Below, one piece after another: positions 38,201 to 47,532 of a stretch of 64,000 bases of DNA; the first letter of the stretch is position 1; each line of letters begins with the position of its first letter. The notes beneath the pieces were generated by a model, which was not told where the DNA came from, did not search any database, and saw nothing but the letters and a program-made list of their open reading frames with translations. The translations under genes were made by a program, and so were the position numbers. This stretch comes from Brachypterus glaber (Eukaryota; Arthropoda; Insecta; Coleoptera; Kateretidae). The DNA is taken from positions 35,402,393-35,466,392 of the forward strand of contig OY294051.1 of NCBI GenBank assembly GCA_958510825.1. Reading direction: 5' to 3'.

Positions 38201-41200
38201 TTCGGTAAAAGAGATGAAATTTGGCCAAAAAACATAATAATATGTACAAATTGCTTTGAAATGTGTTTATTGTTATAACTGTTTTTTTTTTCAGATTTTT
38301 AAGGCATTTTAAAAACATTTTTTATTTATTTGTTACAAAGTTGATGCATTTTTTTAACTTTTATTGAGATGTATATATATATAATTATTTTTTCTACACC
38401 CTGTACTTTTTTTCAAAAAAGTAAATATAAACCCTTAATTCGACTATACTGAAGAATACCCTAAAAAAATAACTCTTTGGAAAAAATTGTATTTTTTTCT
38501 AGCCTTTATTAAACGCCCAATATCAAAGTTTGTTTATCCTTAAAAAAATAAAAACCCTTCACATGATTTTCTATTCAAAAAAGCGCCGCGGTGGACCTCT
38601 AAATATATTATTCCATCAATCTATTTTCTAATCATCGTACAGAGTGATATTGGTAGACTGACAGTTTCGGGCTGCTGGCCCTCTTCAGTACCAAGAGTCA
38701 ACTCTGCACGCTGATTAAGAAAACGTTTTTAGACTTTACTCGCAAAAGGAATATAGCCATTAGATTGATGTAGACTTGTGCGCCATCTATTTCTAGATGT
38801 AGACAACTACTCATACCTCTCCTTATCTGGAGACTTTGAATGGTAGCAAGTTGAAGACTTGTGTGTCTCAAGCACATAGTACCATTCAAAGTCTCCAGAT
38901 AAGGAGAGGTATGAGTAGTTGTCTACATCTAGAAATAGATGGCGCACAAGTCTACATCAATCTAATGGCTATATTCCTTTTGCGAGTAAAGTCTAAAAAC
39001 GTTTTCTTAATCAGCGTGCAGAGTTGACTCTTGGTACTGAAGAGGGCCAGCAGCCCGAAACTGTCAGTCTACCAATATCACTCTGTACGATGATTAGAAA
39101 ATAGATTGATGGAATAATAAATTAATATTTTTATAATTTTGTTTAAAATTAAAAATTTCTGTCCTTACCTCTAAATATTTTTTAAAATATCTAAAAAAAA
39201 TCAGGGTTGTTTTTTCACCTAATGGAACTATTTTGAGGGGTGGGACCAGAACAATTCCGTAGGTCCTGGGCACCCTAATGTGTATAGTACCTATACACAT
39301 TTCTCAAAATGAGAAAGTGTAAAATTTAGCTAATGTAATATTATTATGCTTACAAGTACTTAATATAATTTGCAATATAGGTACTTGTTAAATACCATAT
39401 TAACATAACTAAACAGTTGTTATACTATTCACAACGCTTAACGCTAGAATAGTATTATACGGTAGTTTCTAATTTCCAAAAATAGGCAAAAAATTCTTGG
39501 ACACCAAATTTGTGTCTGTCTGTCTGTCTGTCTGTCGGTGTAAAAAGGTAAATATTATTTATGTGCTATATTTAAATGCTTTATTTGTGGCCTAAAATTT
39601 ACATTTATTATAAATTACGATCTTTATCAACCAATCACAGTTGTCCCCGAGCTCGCTTGGGTTAAAAAAAATTCGAACCAAAAGTTAAGGTTGGATCCTT
39701 GTAGTAATCGGTTTGGAGATAATATATCCACCAACAGCCAAATCCAGAAAATTCGCTTTTGGCAGATAATGGTAACTCTTCTTTGAAGAGGTACATCTTT
39801 TACACCAATGATAATAGAAACCTGTTCAAGTGTATTTAGTTAGTATTTTTGACGCAGATTCCAAATATCTTTTCAAAAGTAAGCTATCTATTTTTGTTAC
39901 GGAGAAAAACATAAATAAAAAAATGGAAAATTGAAATTTAGGGTACTTTTAAGCATTTGCTTTTATTTAATTTTAGTAAATATATGACTCTAAAGTATAA
40001 ATGAAGAAAATCTGTTTCTTTAACTTAATAAAAATGTTAATTAGAACTTAATTTATTAACCATTTTAAATTTGGGAACCTTTAGAAAAATCGATTGATTT
40101 TGATTATATTTTATTTTGTTGAGTAGTGTGAAAATTGCAATCCTTCAAAGTTTGACTTTTTAAATCATTTTATGGAATAAGTAAATCAGTGGTTATAAAA
40201 CGGTTTAGAACATTGAATATAGTTCCTCCATCCGGCGGCGGTTCTAGGGAACCACGGCACTATGATACCAAATGTCTACTTGTTTGGGAATGATGCGAAA
40301 CTCTCAACAAAATGAGGGTGCTAGGACACGAGGGTGTTGAAGGCAATGAGGCAGCAGACTCTCGTGCTAGAGAAGGGGCATGCACTCAATTTACTGGCCC
40401 TAAACCTTTAACAAAAGCCACCTGGTAAAGTCTACCAAAAAATGGGAAACCAAAATCATAGTTCGATATTGTAAAGACCAAAACTTAAGACAGGCCAAAA
40501 TATTTATAAAATATCAACCTGAAAAACAAGAAAAGTGAACTCATTCCGGAAAACCAGTCATTGCCCTCTAAGATAACGCTTAAAAATTGACACCTGCTGT
40601 ATATGCTCAGAAGCACCAGAAAAGGCCGAACACATTATCTGCTTTTGCAAAGTCATTGTTTGCAAAAAGCTACTATATCGAACAGGTATATCCAAAATCT
40701 GCAGATATATCCCAAGTAGCCCCAAAAATACTTTTGGCCTTCTTGGGAAGCCTAAAGTTATATGTAGATTAAATTATGAAGGGGATTCACAATAGATCTC
40801 ATTGGTCGCAGTGACTTGAAAGGTACTATGTTGCCTTACAACCCCATTTGTATTGAATTGTATGATGTTTAAATATAACTTAATATTTTAAGGAGAGGCG
40901 TTCTTAGTAGTATCTGGCGAGCCTGCCTATTAAAATCTGTTCGAACCCACTATGTTAAGCAACAATACGAAAAATGTAATTTATTATTAATAATCGGTAA
41001 AATATAATACATACAGTTGTGTTTAACCATATTATAATTTTTTGTCTCCATTTTCCAATTTCATTGCTGACTTTTGACTTATTTATGTGTATTTGTATAC
41101 ATTCTAAAGATGAATAAACGAATTGAATTGAATTTAATCACTTATCATGACATAGTGCGGTTAGGTGGTAGCAGCAAGCTGCCATTGGATGGAGTGACCC

Positions 41201-44200
41201 TAATTCTATCAGTCATAGATAAATGACATTCATATCATGATATCATTCATATGAAAATAATAAAATACATAATATGGATTTTAAAACGTCTAAACTTTTT
41301 ACCCCCCATGAAGAAAATAGGCGAAAAATTTGCATTTTGTGCGAAAAAAAAGTATGTATCCTGCTTATTCAGAGAGTTTCCTGATGTAAAATATATTTTA
41401 CAAGTCTGGGTATATTGCTTGGATTTGTAATAATTATATTAAAAAAATAAAAAAATACAGACAATAAAACGATTTTTTTTTAATAAAATTATTAGGCTTT
41501 AATTTGCAAAAACTACTGTGCCAATTAAAATATATTATTATTTTATAAGATGTTAAAATATAAAATATAATAACTAACGTTAAATTATATTTAATAAAAA
41601 ATGGAAAAAAATAAATTTAAATTAAAATAAAATATTTGATCTTATTGCAATACATGTATTAATAAATAAAAAAAACTTTAGACAATAGTCTATGCTGGCT
41701 ACACATATTTTAAATCATTACTTAAAACAAAGATGGGGTTGTCAGAGTTTTATATAAATAAAACTTAACTTATTGAGAACCACTGCTTTAAAAAAGGACA
41801 CTACCCAACAGACCGTAATTTCATCAATGATACTGTAAAAATAGCAGTTACTTTTTCAGGTTCTTAAGTTCAGAAAAAAATAATATTTTTAACTGTTAGT
41901 AGCGTATATATTTAGTTAAAAACATGAAATTTATTCAGGTTTAGTCGAAAGTATTATATTTGCTAAAATGTAATAAATAAAAATTCTGAAAAGTGCCCTA
42001 AATTTCAATTTTACATTTTTTTAAGAACGTTTTTCTCTGTAAACAAAAATGATAGCTTAATTTTGAAAAGATATTTAAAATCTGCGTCAAAAATACTAAC
42101 TAAATACACTTGAACAGTTTTCTATTATCATTGGTGTAAAAGATGTACCTCTTCAAAGAAGAATTACCATTATCTGCCAAAAGCGAATTTTCTGGATTTG
42201 GCTGTTGGTGGATATATTATCTCCAAACCGATTACTACAAGGATCCAACCTTAACTTTTGGTTCGAATTTTTTTTAACCCAAGGGTTCTCGGGGACTACT
42301 GTGTACGGATTATGTAATTTAATGTAATTTATTTTTACCATGCAGTATCTATTTATTGTACACATAAATAAATAAATTAAATAAATATGTTTTTTTTGAT
42401 CACGATAACGCGCTTATATTTTGGGAAGTATATCCAGAGAAAACGCAATATATTATCCAGTGTGCAGAGTATACTACGAAATGCGGAGCATTACATATCT
42501 TCACGGCTTGTTATTTAATTTGCAATAATTTTATCGCACAGCAATTAACAATATTAAATTTGCATTAATTAATTATATTAATTAACGGTATTATTTATAA
42601 ATGGTACCAAGATATAAATCAATTTTTTGTTCTGTGTATAATTATAATATTGGACAATATTATTATAATAAGTACAATTATAATTAATATTATTAATAAA
42701 ATAACTATTACATATTTTGTTACATAATATTACATAACGCTGACCAAAAGCAAATTAGCTCCCAGCAGCCCTACGGGACTAAAAAAGCCACCTATAACTT
42801 TTTTATTTATGATTAGATTCCTTTTAAAATTTATATGTATATTTTTAAACACTTAAAAGTCAAATTAATGTTTTCTGAAAATATGAATCTGACCTATTTT
42901 TATCCGACTTCCAAAAAGGAGAAGGTTATGAATTCGACTTGTTTTTGACTTTTGCTTTAGACTTTGTTTTTTTTACACTTAAAGTTTTTTTTTTAGGTAG
43001 GTGGGCAATACAATTAAAAAAAAAACTCCTATAACTATAATTCATTAAAAAAAAAATACAGGACATACCCCTAAAAAGTGTTACTATTTAAAGAGTCCAT
43101 AACTCACATAATATTTATTTTTTTGTTTTTAATGTGTAATCGCCCTGCAGTGTTAAATTATTTTATTAGCGCTTTTTTTGGGCTCTATTTAAGAGACCTA
43201 GATTCAATGGGTCGTAGGACCGATTTTTAAAAGCCCCATGTTTATAAGATTTTTTTTCATATTTTTTGATATATTATGTGTCCCTTTAAGAATGGTCGCG
43301 AGTTCTGGGACACCCTGTATAAGGCCGTTTTCTGAAGGATGTATACATAGTATACATTTTTATATTTATTCGTCACAATAGAGGGCTACTAACTTTTAGA
43401 TTGCTAAACAATAATACAAACATAACATTTATAGCTTATAAACATAAACGGTTTTATGTGTTGTTGTGTACGATACATAATCTTTATTTAGGTTTCTTGG
43501 TAGAATATTAAAAAATTACAAAGATAAAAAATACTTTTTGCGATTAACAAGGGATGAACTACTGCAAAATATTTGTACACAGACTTTCGAGATTTTTGTA
43601 AGACTTTTGAGATTTTTTACACAAAAATCCATTATTTTTAAATAAACAAGATGATTTTTAAATAAACAAGATGATATTATCTCTCCAGGAAGTTTTTATT
43701 GCTATTATACATTATTATTATTATATAAAGAAGTAAAATACCAATAAAAACTTCTTTGGGAGATAATATCACATTATTATCTCTCAAAACTACCTCCAAC
43801 ATGAGCAAGGATCATCAAAAATACAATTCTTTTTTCATGATTTTTAAGCTTTTTAGTAAGATTTTTGAGATTTCTAAAAAAAATTAGTATCTTTTCAAGA
43901 TTTTTGAATTTTTGTTGACTTGGGGAGCTAGGATTTTGAATAATAATCTATATAATAAAATCTCAAAAATGCCACTAGTTCCGAAGAGGTTGTAAACTAT
44001 TAAGCGGGATATTCGTACTAAAAAATAATATACAATATTAAAATTTATATAATTATATTTTCAAATTTTTTTTTTCATATTCCAAGTGCCTCACAGTTGT
44101 CCCCGAGCTCGCTTGGGTTAAAAAAAATTCGAACCAAAAGTTAAGGTTGGATCCTTGTAGTAATCGGTTTGGAGATAATATATCCACCAACAGCCAAATC

Positions 44201-47120
44201 CAGAAAATTCGCTTTTGGCAGATAATGGTAACTCTTCTTTGAAGAGGTACATCTTTTACACCAATGATAATAGAAACCTGTTCAAGTGTATTTAGTTAGT
44301 ATTTTTGACGCAGATTCCAAATATCTTTTCAAAAGTAAGCTATCTATTTTTGTTACGGAGAAAAACATAAATAAAAAAATGGAAAATTGAAATTTAGGGT
44401 ACTTTTAAGCATTTGCTTTTATTTAATTTTAGTAAATATATGACTCTAAAGTATAAATGAAGAAAATCTGTTTCTTTAACTTAATAAAAATGTTAATTAG
44501 AACTTAATTTATTAACCATTTTAAATTTGGGAACCTTTAGAAAAATCGATTGATTTTGATTATATTTTATTTTGTTGAGTAGTGTGAAAATTGCAATCCT
44601 TCAAAGTTTGACTTTTTAAATCATTTTATGGAATAAGTAAATCAGTGGTTATAAAACGGTTTAGAACATTGAATATAGTTCCTCCATCCGGCGGCGGTTC
44701 TAGGGAACCACGGCACTATGATACCAAATGTCTACTTGTTTGGGAATGATGCGAAACTCTCAACAAAATGAGGGTGCTAGGACACGAGGGTGTTGAAGGC
44801 AATGAGGCAGCAGACTCTCGTGCTAGAGAAGGGGCATGCACTCAATTTACTGGCCCTAAACCTTTAACAAAAGCCACCTGGTAAAGTCTACCAAAAAATG
44901 GGAAACCAAAATCATAGTTCGATATTGTAAAGACCAAAACTTAAGACAGGCCAAAATATTTATAAAATATCAACCTGAAAAACAAGAAAAGTGAACTCAT
45001 TCCGGAAAACCAGTCATTGCCCTCTAAGATAACGCTTAAAAATTGACACCTGCTGTATATGCTCAGAAGCACCAGAAAAGGCCGAACACATTATCTGCTT
45101 TTGCAAAGTCATTGTTTGCAAAAAGCTACTATATCGAACAGGTATATCCAAAATCTGCAGATATATCCCAAGTAGCCCCAAAAATACTTTTGGCCTTCTT
45201 GGGAAGCCTAAAGTTATATGTAGATTAAATTATGAAGGGGATTCACAATAGATCTCATTGGTCGCAGTGACTTGAAAGGTACTATGTTGCCTTACAACCC
45301 CATTTGTATTGAATTGTATGATGTTTAAATATAACTTAATATTTTAAGGAGAGGCGTTCTTAGTAGTATCTGGCGAGCCTGCCTATTAAAATCTGTTCGA
45401 ACCCACTATGTTAAGCAACAATACGAAAAATGTAATTTATTATTAATAATCGGTAAAATATAATACATACAGTTGTGTTTAACCATATTATAATTTTTTG
45501 TCTCCATTTTCCAATTTCATTGCTGACTTTTGACTTATTTATGTGTATTTGTATACATTCTAAAGATGAATAAACGAATTGAATTGAATTTAATCACTTA
45601 TCATGACATAGTGCGGTTAGGTGGTAGCAGCAAGCTGCCATTGGATGGAGTGACCCTAATTCTATCAGTCATAGATAAATGACATTCATATCATGATATC
45701 ATTCATATGAAAATAATAAAATACATAATATGGATTTTAAAACGTCTAAACTTTTTACCCCCCATGAAGAAAATAGGCGAAAAATTTGCATTTTGTGCGA
45801 AAAAAAAGTATGTATCCTGCTTATTCAGAGAGTTTCCTGATGTAAAATATAACTTACAAGTCTGGGTATATTGCTTGGATTTGTAATAATTATATTAAAA
45901 AAATAAAAAAATACAGACAATAAAACGATTTTTTTTTTAATAAAATTATTAGGCTTTAATTTGCAAAAACTACTGTGCCAATTAAAATATATTATTATTT
46001 TATAAGATGTTAAAATATAAAATATAATAACTAACGTTAAATTATATTTAATAAAAAATGGAAAAAAATAAATTTAAATTAAAATAAAATATTTGATCTT
46101 ATTGCAATACATGTATTAATAAATAAAAAAAACTTTAGACAATAGTCTATGCTGGCTACACATATTTTAAATCATTACTTAAAACAAAGATGGGGTTGTC
46201 AGAGTTTTATATAAATAAAACTTAACTTATTGAGAACCACTGCTTTAAAAAAGGACACTACCCAACAGACCGTAATTTCATCAATGATACTGTAAAAATA
46301 GCAGTTACTTTTTCAGGTTCTTAAGTTCAGAAAAAAATAATATTTTTAACTGTTAGTAGCGTATATATTTAGTTAAAAACATGAAATTTATTCAGGTTTA
46401 GTCGAAAGTATTATATTTGCTAAAATGTAATAAATAAAAATGCTGAAAAGTGCCCTAAATTTCAATTTTACATTTTTTTAAGAACGTTTTTCTCTGTAAA
46501 CAAAAATGATAGCTTAATTTTGAAAAGATATTTAAAATCTGCGTCAAAAATACTAACTAAATACACTTGAACAGTTTTCTATTATCATTGGTGTAAAAGA
46601 TGTACCTCTTCAAAGAAGAATTACCATTATCTGCCAAAAGCGAATTTTCTGGATTTGGCTGTTGGTGGATATATTATCTCCAAACCGATTACTACAAGGA
46701 TCCAACCTTAACTTTTGGTTCGAATTTTTTTTAACCCAAGGGTTCTCGGGGACTACTGTGGCCTTGCAATAACAGCGACGACACGACAGACCCATTGCTG
46801 AAATATAATTTTAAATGTTTATTTACTTTAAAAAAATAGTTTTTTTAAAATTTATTTTTGCGTTTCCTCAGTAAATTAATATAATTAACTATTTTTTTTT
46901 GTTTTAGGGGGATTCTGGTGGGCCATTGACTGTTGATGGAAAACTGGTTGGACTTGTGTCATTTGGTAGAACAGTTTCCGGCAATAAGAAAACCACAGTT
47001 TTCACAAGAGTTAGAAATTTCCTAGATTTCGCAGACAGTGTCATACCTTCAGAATTCAATAAAGATCTATCAGATTATGACAAAGATCTATCAGATTTTA
47101 ATAAAGATATATCTTTTTAA
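29186..47120 (+). CDS. Secreted S1-family serine protease, five exons (gene model)
   Basis: Join of 29186-29231, 34965-35196, 35887-36110, 36851-37014 and 46908-47120: 879 nt, 292 codons plus stop, with every junction phase agreeing (1, 2, 1, 0). Residues 1-16 are a hydrophobic signal peptide, and about 17-37 an Asn/Asp-rich propeptide ending SR before ILHGD, a variant of the usual IVGG activation site. Seen: Cys67-Cys83 (C42-C58 pair), His82 in TAAHC, Asp132 in HDFS, Cys194-Cys212 (C168-C182 pair), and Ser225 in GDSGGP, so the triad is complete. Odd: Tyr and Ser stand where C191 and C220 are expected, Thr219 sits at the position of trypsin Asp189, and GYG replaces the common GWG. The protein is expected to be extracellular and cleaved to activate. 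The loss of Asp189 argues against trypsin specificity; the real substrate cannot be told. A digestive or immune-cascade role is possible. Confidence 0.87.
31252..31320. mobile_element. Half of a Harbinger-like MITE
   Basis: GGGAACGTTTAAGTATTACG, then CGCAAATTGTACCAAAATTC and CACTTCATAACCCGGTT: one end of the family complete at 58679-58927; the other half is missing. Confidence 0.45.
31692..31842. repeat. Small inverted repeat in protease intron 1
   Basis: CTATACTG...AAAGCAGTAACTC on the left pairs with GAGTTACTGCTTT...CAGTATAG on the right. MITE-like. Confidence 0.4.
32065..32576. repeat. Long inverted repeat in protease intron 1
   Basis: TCGATTTTCATT...TTTTAGTGTATGTTTAGTTT on the left recurs inverted near 32480-32576, with a second internal inverted pair (AAATTGGCTCTAA, TTAGAGCCATTA). 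MITE-like; no target duplication resolved. Confidence 0.5.
32996..33544. mobile_element. Foldback-like element with tandem 16-mers in its arms
   Basis: The inverted ends start CGGCAGACTAACATC, and TTAGTT is duplicated directly on both sides. Each ~150-bp arm is made of degenerate 16-bp units of the type TAACATCTCTACTCCA, ending in TATAG/GTGTGGA and a TTAGCCACT block. Long inverted repeats built from short tandem units resemble Drosophila foldback elements. No coding region. Confidence 0.65.
34120..34952. mobile_element. CACGGCTTGTTA-family element abutting protease exon 2
   Basis: 34200-34310 matches the body of the 21719-22480 element, and 34938-34952 matches its end (TTCACGGCTTGCTAT). A separate MITE is inserted at 34353-34912. 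The family end is only about 12 bp from the splice acceptor of exon 2. Left limit uncertain. Confidence 0.45.
34353..34912. mobile_element. MITE with GGGCTGTT..TGACGTCACCT ends
   Basis: Inverted ends GGGGCTGTTCAAGAATGACG and GGGCTGTTTAAGAATGACG are flanked by TA. Further in, GGGGGTCTAG and GTGACGAAAAGTGACGA blocks are also inverted. It ends about 50 bp before protease exon 2. Confidence 0.6.
34965..35196 (+). CDS. Protease exon 2 (propeptide, activation site, His57)
   Basis: The acceptor is acctttttcag ending at 34964 and the donor is gtagat at 35197. It encodes the propeptide, the R|ILHGD activation site, and ICGGALVKP...TAAHC with the catalytic His. The last two bases (ag) join the g that opens exon 3 to give an Arg codon. 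The acceptor is directly preceded by the end of a repeated element. Confidence 0.88.
35887..36110 (+). CDS. Protease exon 3 (Asp102)
   Basis: The acceptor is tatttcag ending at 35886 and the donor is gtaaat at 36111. It encodes LSVLVGANSL, the RHPNF stretch and HDFSVILL with the catalytic Asp, then ends in ATVSG with the Gly codon split after its first base. Confidence 0.9.
36851..37014 (+). CDS. Protease exon 4 (C168-C182 loop)
   Basis: The acceptor is atttttttag ending at 36850 and the donor is gtaagt at 37015. It encodes YGLTEYG..., Cys194 and Cys212, and stops after TTYF in phase 0, directly before the GDSGGP exon. The spacing from Cys212 to the catalytic Ser is 13 residues, the normal C182-S195 distance, so no further exon is needed between them. 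Confidence 0.9.
37037..37200. other. GC-rich segment of unknown nature
   Basis: Stands out from the AT-rich intron: blocks GACGCACGGATCTGTGGCTG, GTGGGAGGCCCGATGTAGGC, GAAGAGAGCGCG and CTTGCGTCGGAGAC. No open frame with domain signal, no tRNA boxes and no clear ends. Begins about 20 bp after the exon 4 donor. Confidence 0.35.
37309..37471. repeat. Palindromic MITE in protease intron 4
   Basis: TACAGCCTGTTCCAGAAC, GTACAGAAATTTGAGGGTAT and AAAACCCTC on the left recur inverted on the right; about 60-bp arms. Confidence 0.6.
38650..38694 (-). ncRNA. Hammerhead ribozyme, opposite arm
   Basis: The same fold on the - strand in the left arm of the palindrome, with identical core and helices. Predicted cleavage is between 38656 and 38655. 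Confidence 0.72.
39031..39075 (+). ncRNA. Hammerhead ribozyme (type I-like)
   Basis: In order: stem I strand TTGGTA, core CTGAAGA, stem II GGGC with loop CAGCA and GCCC, core GAAA, a 2-3 bp stem III (CTG.T.CAG), cleavage triplet GTC, and stem I partner TACCAA. Stem I continues outward past an internal loop (TGACTC opposite TATC) into GTGCAGAGT paired with ACTCTGTAC. All conserved core bases are present. Predicted cleavage is after C39069. Very short stem III is usual for the hammerheads of Penelope-like elements and retrozymes, which often act as dimers. Confidence 0.75.
39636..42303. mobile_element. 2.67-kb long-TIR DNA transposon, copy 1
   Basis: Starts CACAGTTGTCCCCGAG and ends with the reverse complement CACAGTAGTCCCCGAG. 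The terminal inverted repeats run for about 360 bp. No transposase is present; the centre carries the 3' end of a non-LTR retrotransposon. Copy 2 (44092-46760) differs by only a few bases, so both moved recently. No clear target duplication flanks this copy. CAC-initial ends suggest the CMC (CACTA/Mirage/Chapaev) group, but this is tentative. It is inserted into an older element whose ends are at 39441 and 42513. Confidence 0.75.
40222..41140 (+). pseudogene. 3' end of a non-LTR retrotransposon carried by copy 1
   Basis: Around 40312-40425 the frame reads VLGHEGVEGNEAADSRAREG, the C-terminal part of a retrotransposon RNase H domain. After stops and a frameshift, 40597-40775 gives CCICSEAPEKAEHIICFC, the Cys/His tail typical of Jockey-like LINE ORF2 proteins. 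The segment closes with a GAATT-type tandem tail near 41110-41130. It is broken by stops, so inactive. The 5' limit is approximate. Confidence 0.6.
43676..43775. repeat. Inverted repeat in protease intron 4
   Basis: TATCTCTCCAGGAAGTTTTTATTG pairs with CAATAAAAACTTCTTTGGGAGATA across an AT-rich loop. Confidence 0.5.
44092..46760. mobile_element. 2.67-kb long-TIR DNA transposon, copy 2
   Basis: Same ends and content as copy 1, offset by 4456 bp. GCCT stands directly on both sides, a likely 4-bp target duplication, which shows separate insertion rather than segmental duplication. It ends about 150 bp before protease exon 5. Confidence 0.78.
44678..45596 (+). pseudogene. 3' end of a non-LTR retrotransposon carried by copy 2
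   Basis: The same fragment as in copy 1, with the same disabling stops, showing it was already inside the transposon before that element spread. Confidence 0.6.
46908..47120 (+). CDS. Protease exon 5 (Ser195, acidic repeat tail)
   Basis: The acceptor is gttttag ending at 46907. The exon starts exactly at GDSGGP and encodes LVGLVSFGR, TTVFTRV and the C-terminal helix. It then adds about 22 residues that the family does not normally have, built from three 7-residue units of the type NKDLSDY, and stops at 47118-47120. The intron before it is 9.9 kb and is filled with transposons. Confidence 0.9.
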   Translation, partial: GDSGGPLTVDGKLVGLVSFGRTVSGNKKTTVFTRVRNFLDFADSVIPSEFNKDLSDYDKDLSDFNKDISF

Positions 47121-47260
47121 TTATTTTGTTTTATTTAAATCTGTATACTTACTTTTTATTATTAAAATATTTATCTACGGTAAATTCTGAACAAGTAGAT
47201 AAAAAAAAACATATTAAATTAAGTGAATATAATTTAAGAATGTTAACTTTATATATAACA

Positions 47261-47266
47261 AATAAA
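47261..47266 (+). terminator. Poly(A) signal of the protease gene
   Basis: AATAAA about 140 nt after the stop codon, the first canonical hexamer in the 3' flank. Confidence 0.6.
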
Positions 47267-47308
47267 ATATTTTCTTATAATACCCAAACCCAGCTGTAGA
47301 CATTAAAA

Positions 47309-47530
47309 GCCTCCAGGATTAGGAGAATAAATGAGTAGTTGTCTACAGCTAGCAATAGATGGCGCGCAAGAGTACATCAATCTCATGACATTATTTATTT
47401 CGTGAATAAAGTTGAAGAGTGTTTTCTTAATCAGGGTTGACTCTTGGTACTGAAGAGGGTCAGTAGCCCGAAACTGCCAGTCTACCAATATCACTCTGTA
47501 CGATGATTAGAAAATAAATTGATAGAATAT
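47309..47530 (+). repeat. Single diverged copy of the hammerhead repeat unit
   Basis: Aligns by eye along its length with one arm of the 38608-39118 palindrome: the TGAGTAGTTGTCTACA block, the ATAGATGGCGC block and the terminal GATGATTAGAAAAT block. Confidence 0.65.
47444..47488 (+). ncRNA. Hammerhead ribozyme, diverged single copy
   Basis: TTGGTA, CTGAAGA, GGGT.CAGTA.GCCC, GAAA, CTGCCAG, TC, TACCAA. Relative to the palindrome copies, stem II has C to T giving a G-U pair, the stem II loop and stem III loop have changed, and the core is intact. The outer part of stem I is lost because its 5' strand is deleted. It lies about 180 bp after the protease poly(A) signal. Confidence 0.65.
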
Positions 47531-47532
47531 TT

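Larger units (their letters stand above)
38608..39118. repeat. 511-bp palindrome with two head-to-head hammerhead ribozymes
   Basis: Two nearly identical arms (38608-38845 and 38880-39118) flank a 34-bp loop. Each arm is one ~238-bp repeat unit that also occurs singly at 47309-47530. Each arm carries a hammerhead fold. The palindrome sits inside a larger inverted-repeat element (37692-39290) in the last intron of the protease gene. It may be an inverted dimer of a Penelope-like or retrozyme-like short element. Confidence 0.75.
37692..39290. mobile_element. Inverted-repeat element hosting the hammerhead palindrome
   Basis: The left end (ATTAGAGTGCCCAG, then GGGTCCCACC and CCTCTAAATATT on the other strand) recurs inverted at 39165-39285 with similar spacing. 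Ends resemble those of the 9415-10655 element (ATTAGAGTGACCCA). No transposase is visible. Confidence 0.5.
39441..42513. mobile_element. Older element split by transposon copy 1
   Basis: Begins GCTAGAATAGTATTATACGG and ends GCATTACATATCTTCACGGC, the same two ends as the intact relative at 21719-22480. The 2.67-kb transposon accounts for most of the interior. The interior also has a GTCTGTCTGTC run. Confidence 0.5.

Noticed and set aside
43292..43322. GTTCTGGGACACCCTGTATA, a typical transposon end
   Set aside because: No partner end was found; too short to annotate as an element. Similar lone pieces occur near 10069 and 56862.
40587..45228. Two identical 61-codon frames
   Set aside because: They are a shifted frame across the dead LINE tail carried by both transposon copies; the Cys-rich reading in another frame is the real one.
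37015..46907. Missing protease exon in the 9.9-kb intron
   Set aside because: Flanking phases are both 0, and the distance from Cys212 to Ser225 already equals the normal C182-S195 spacing.
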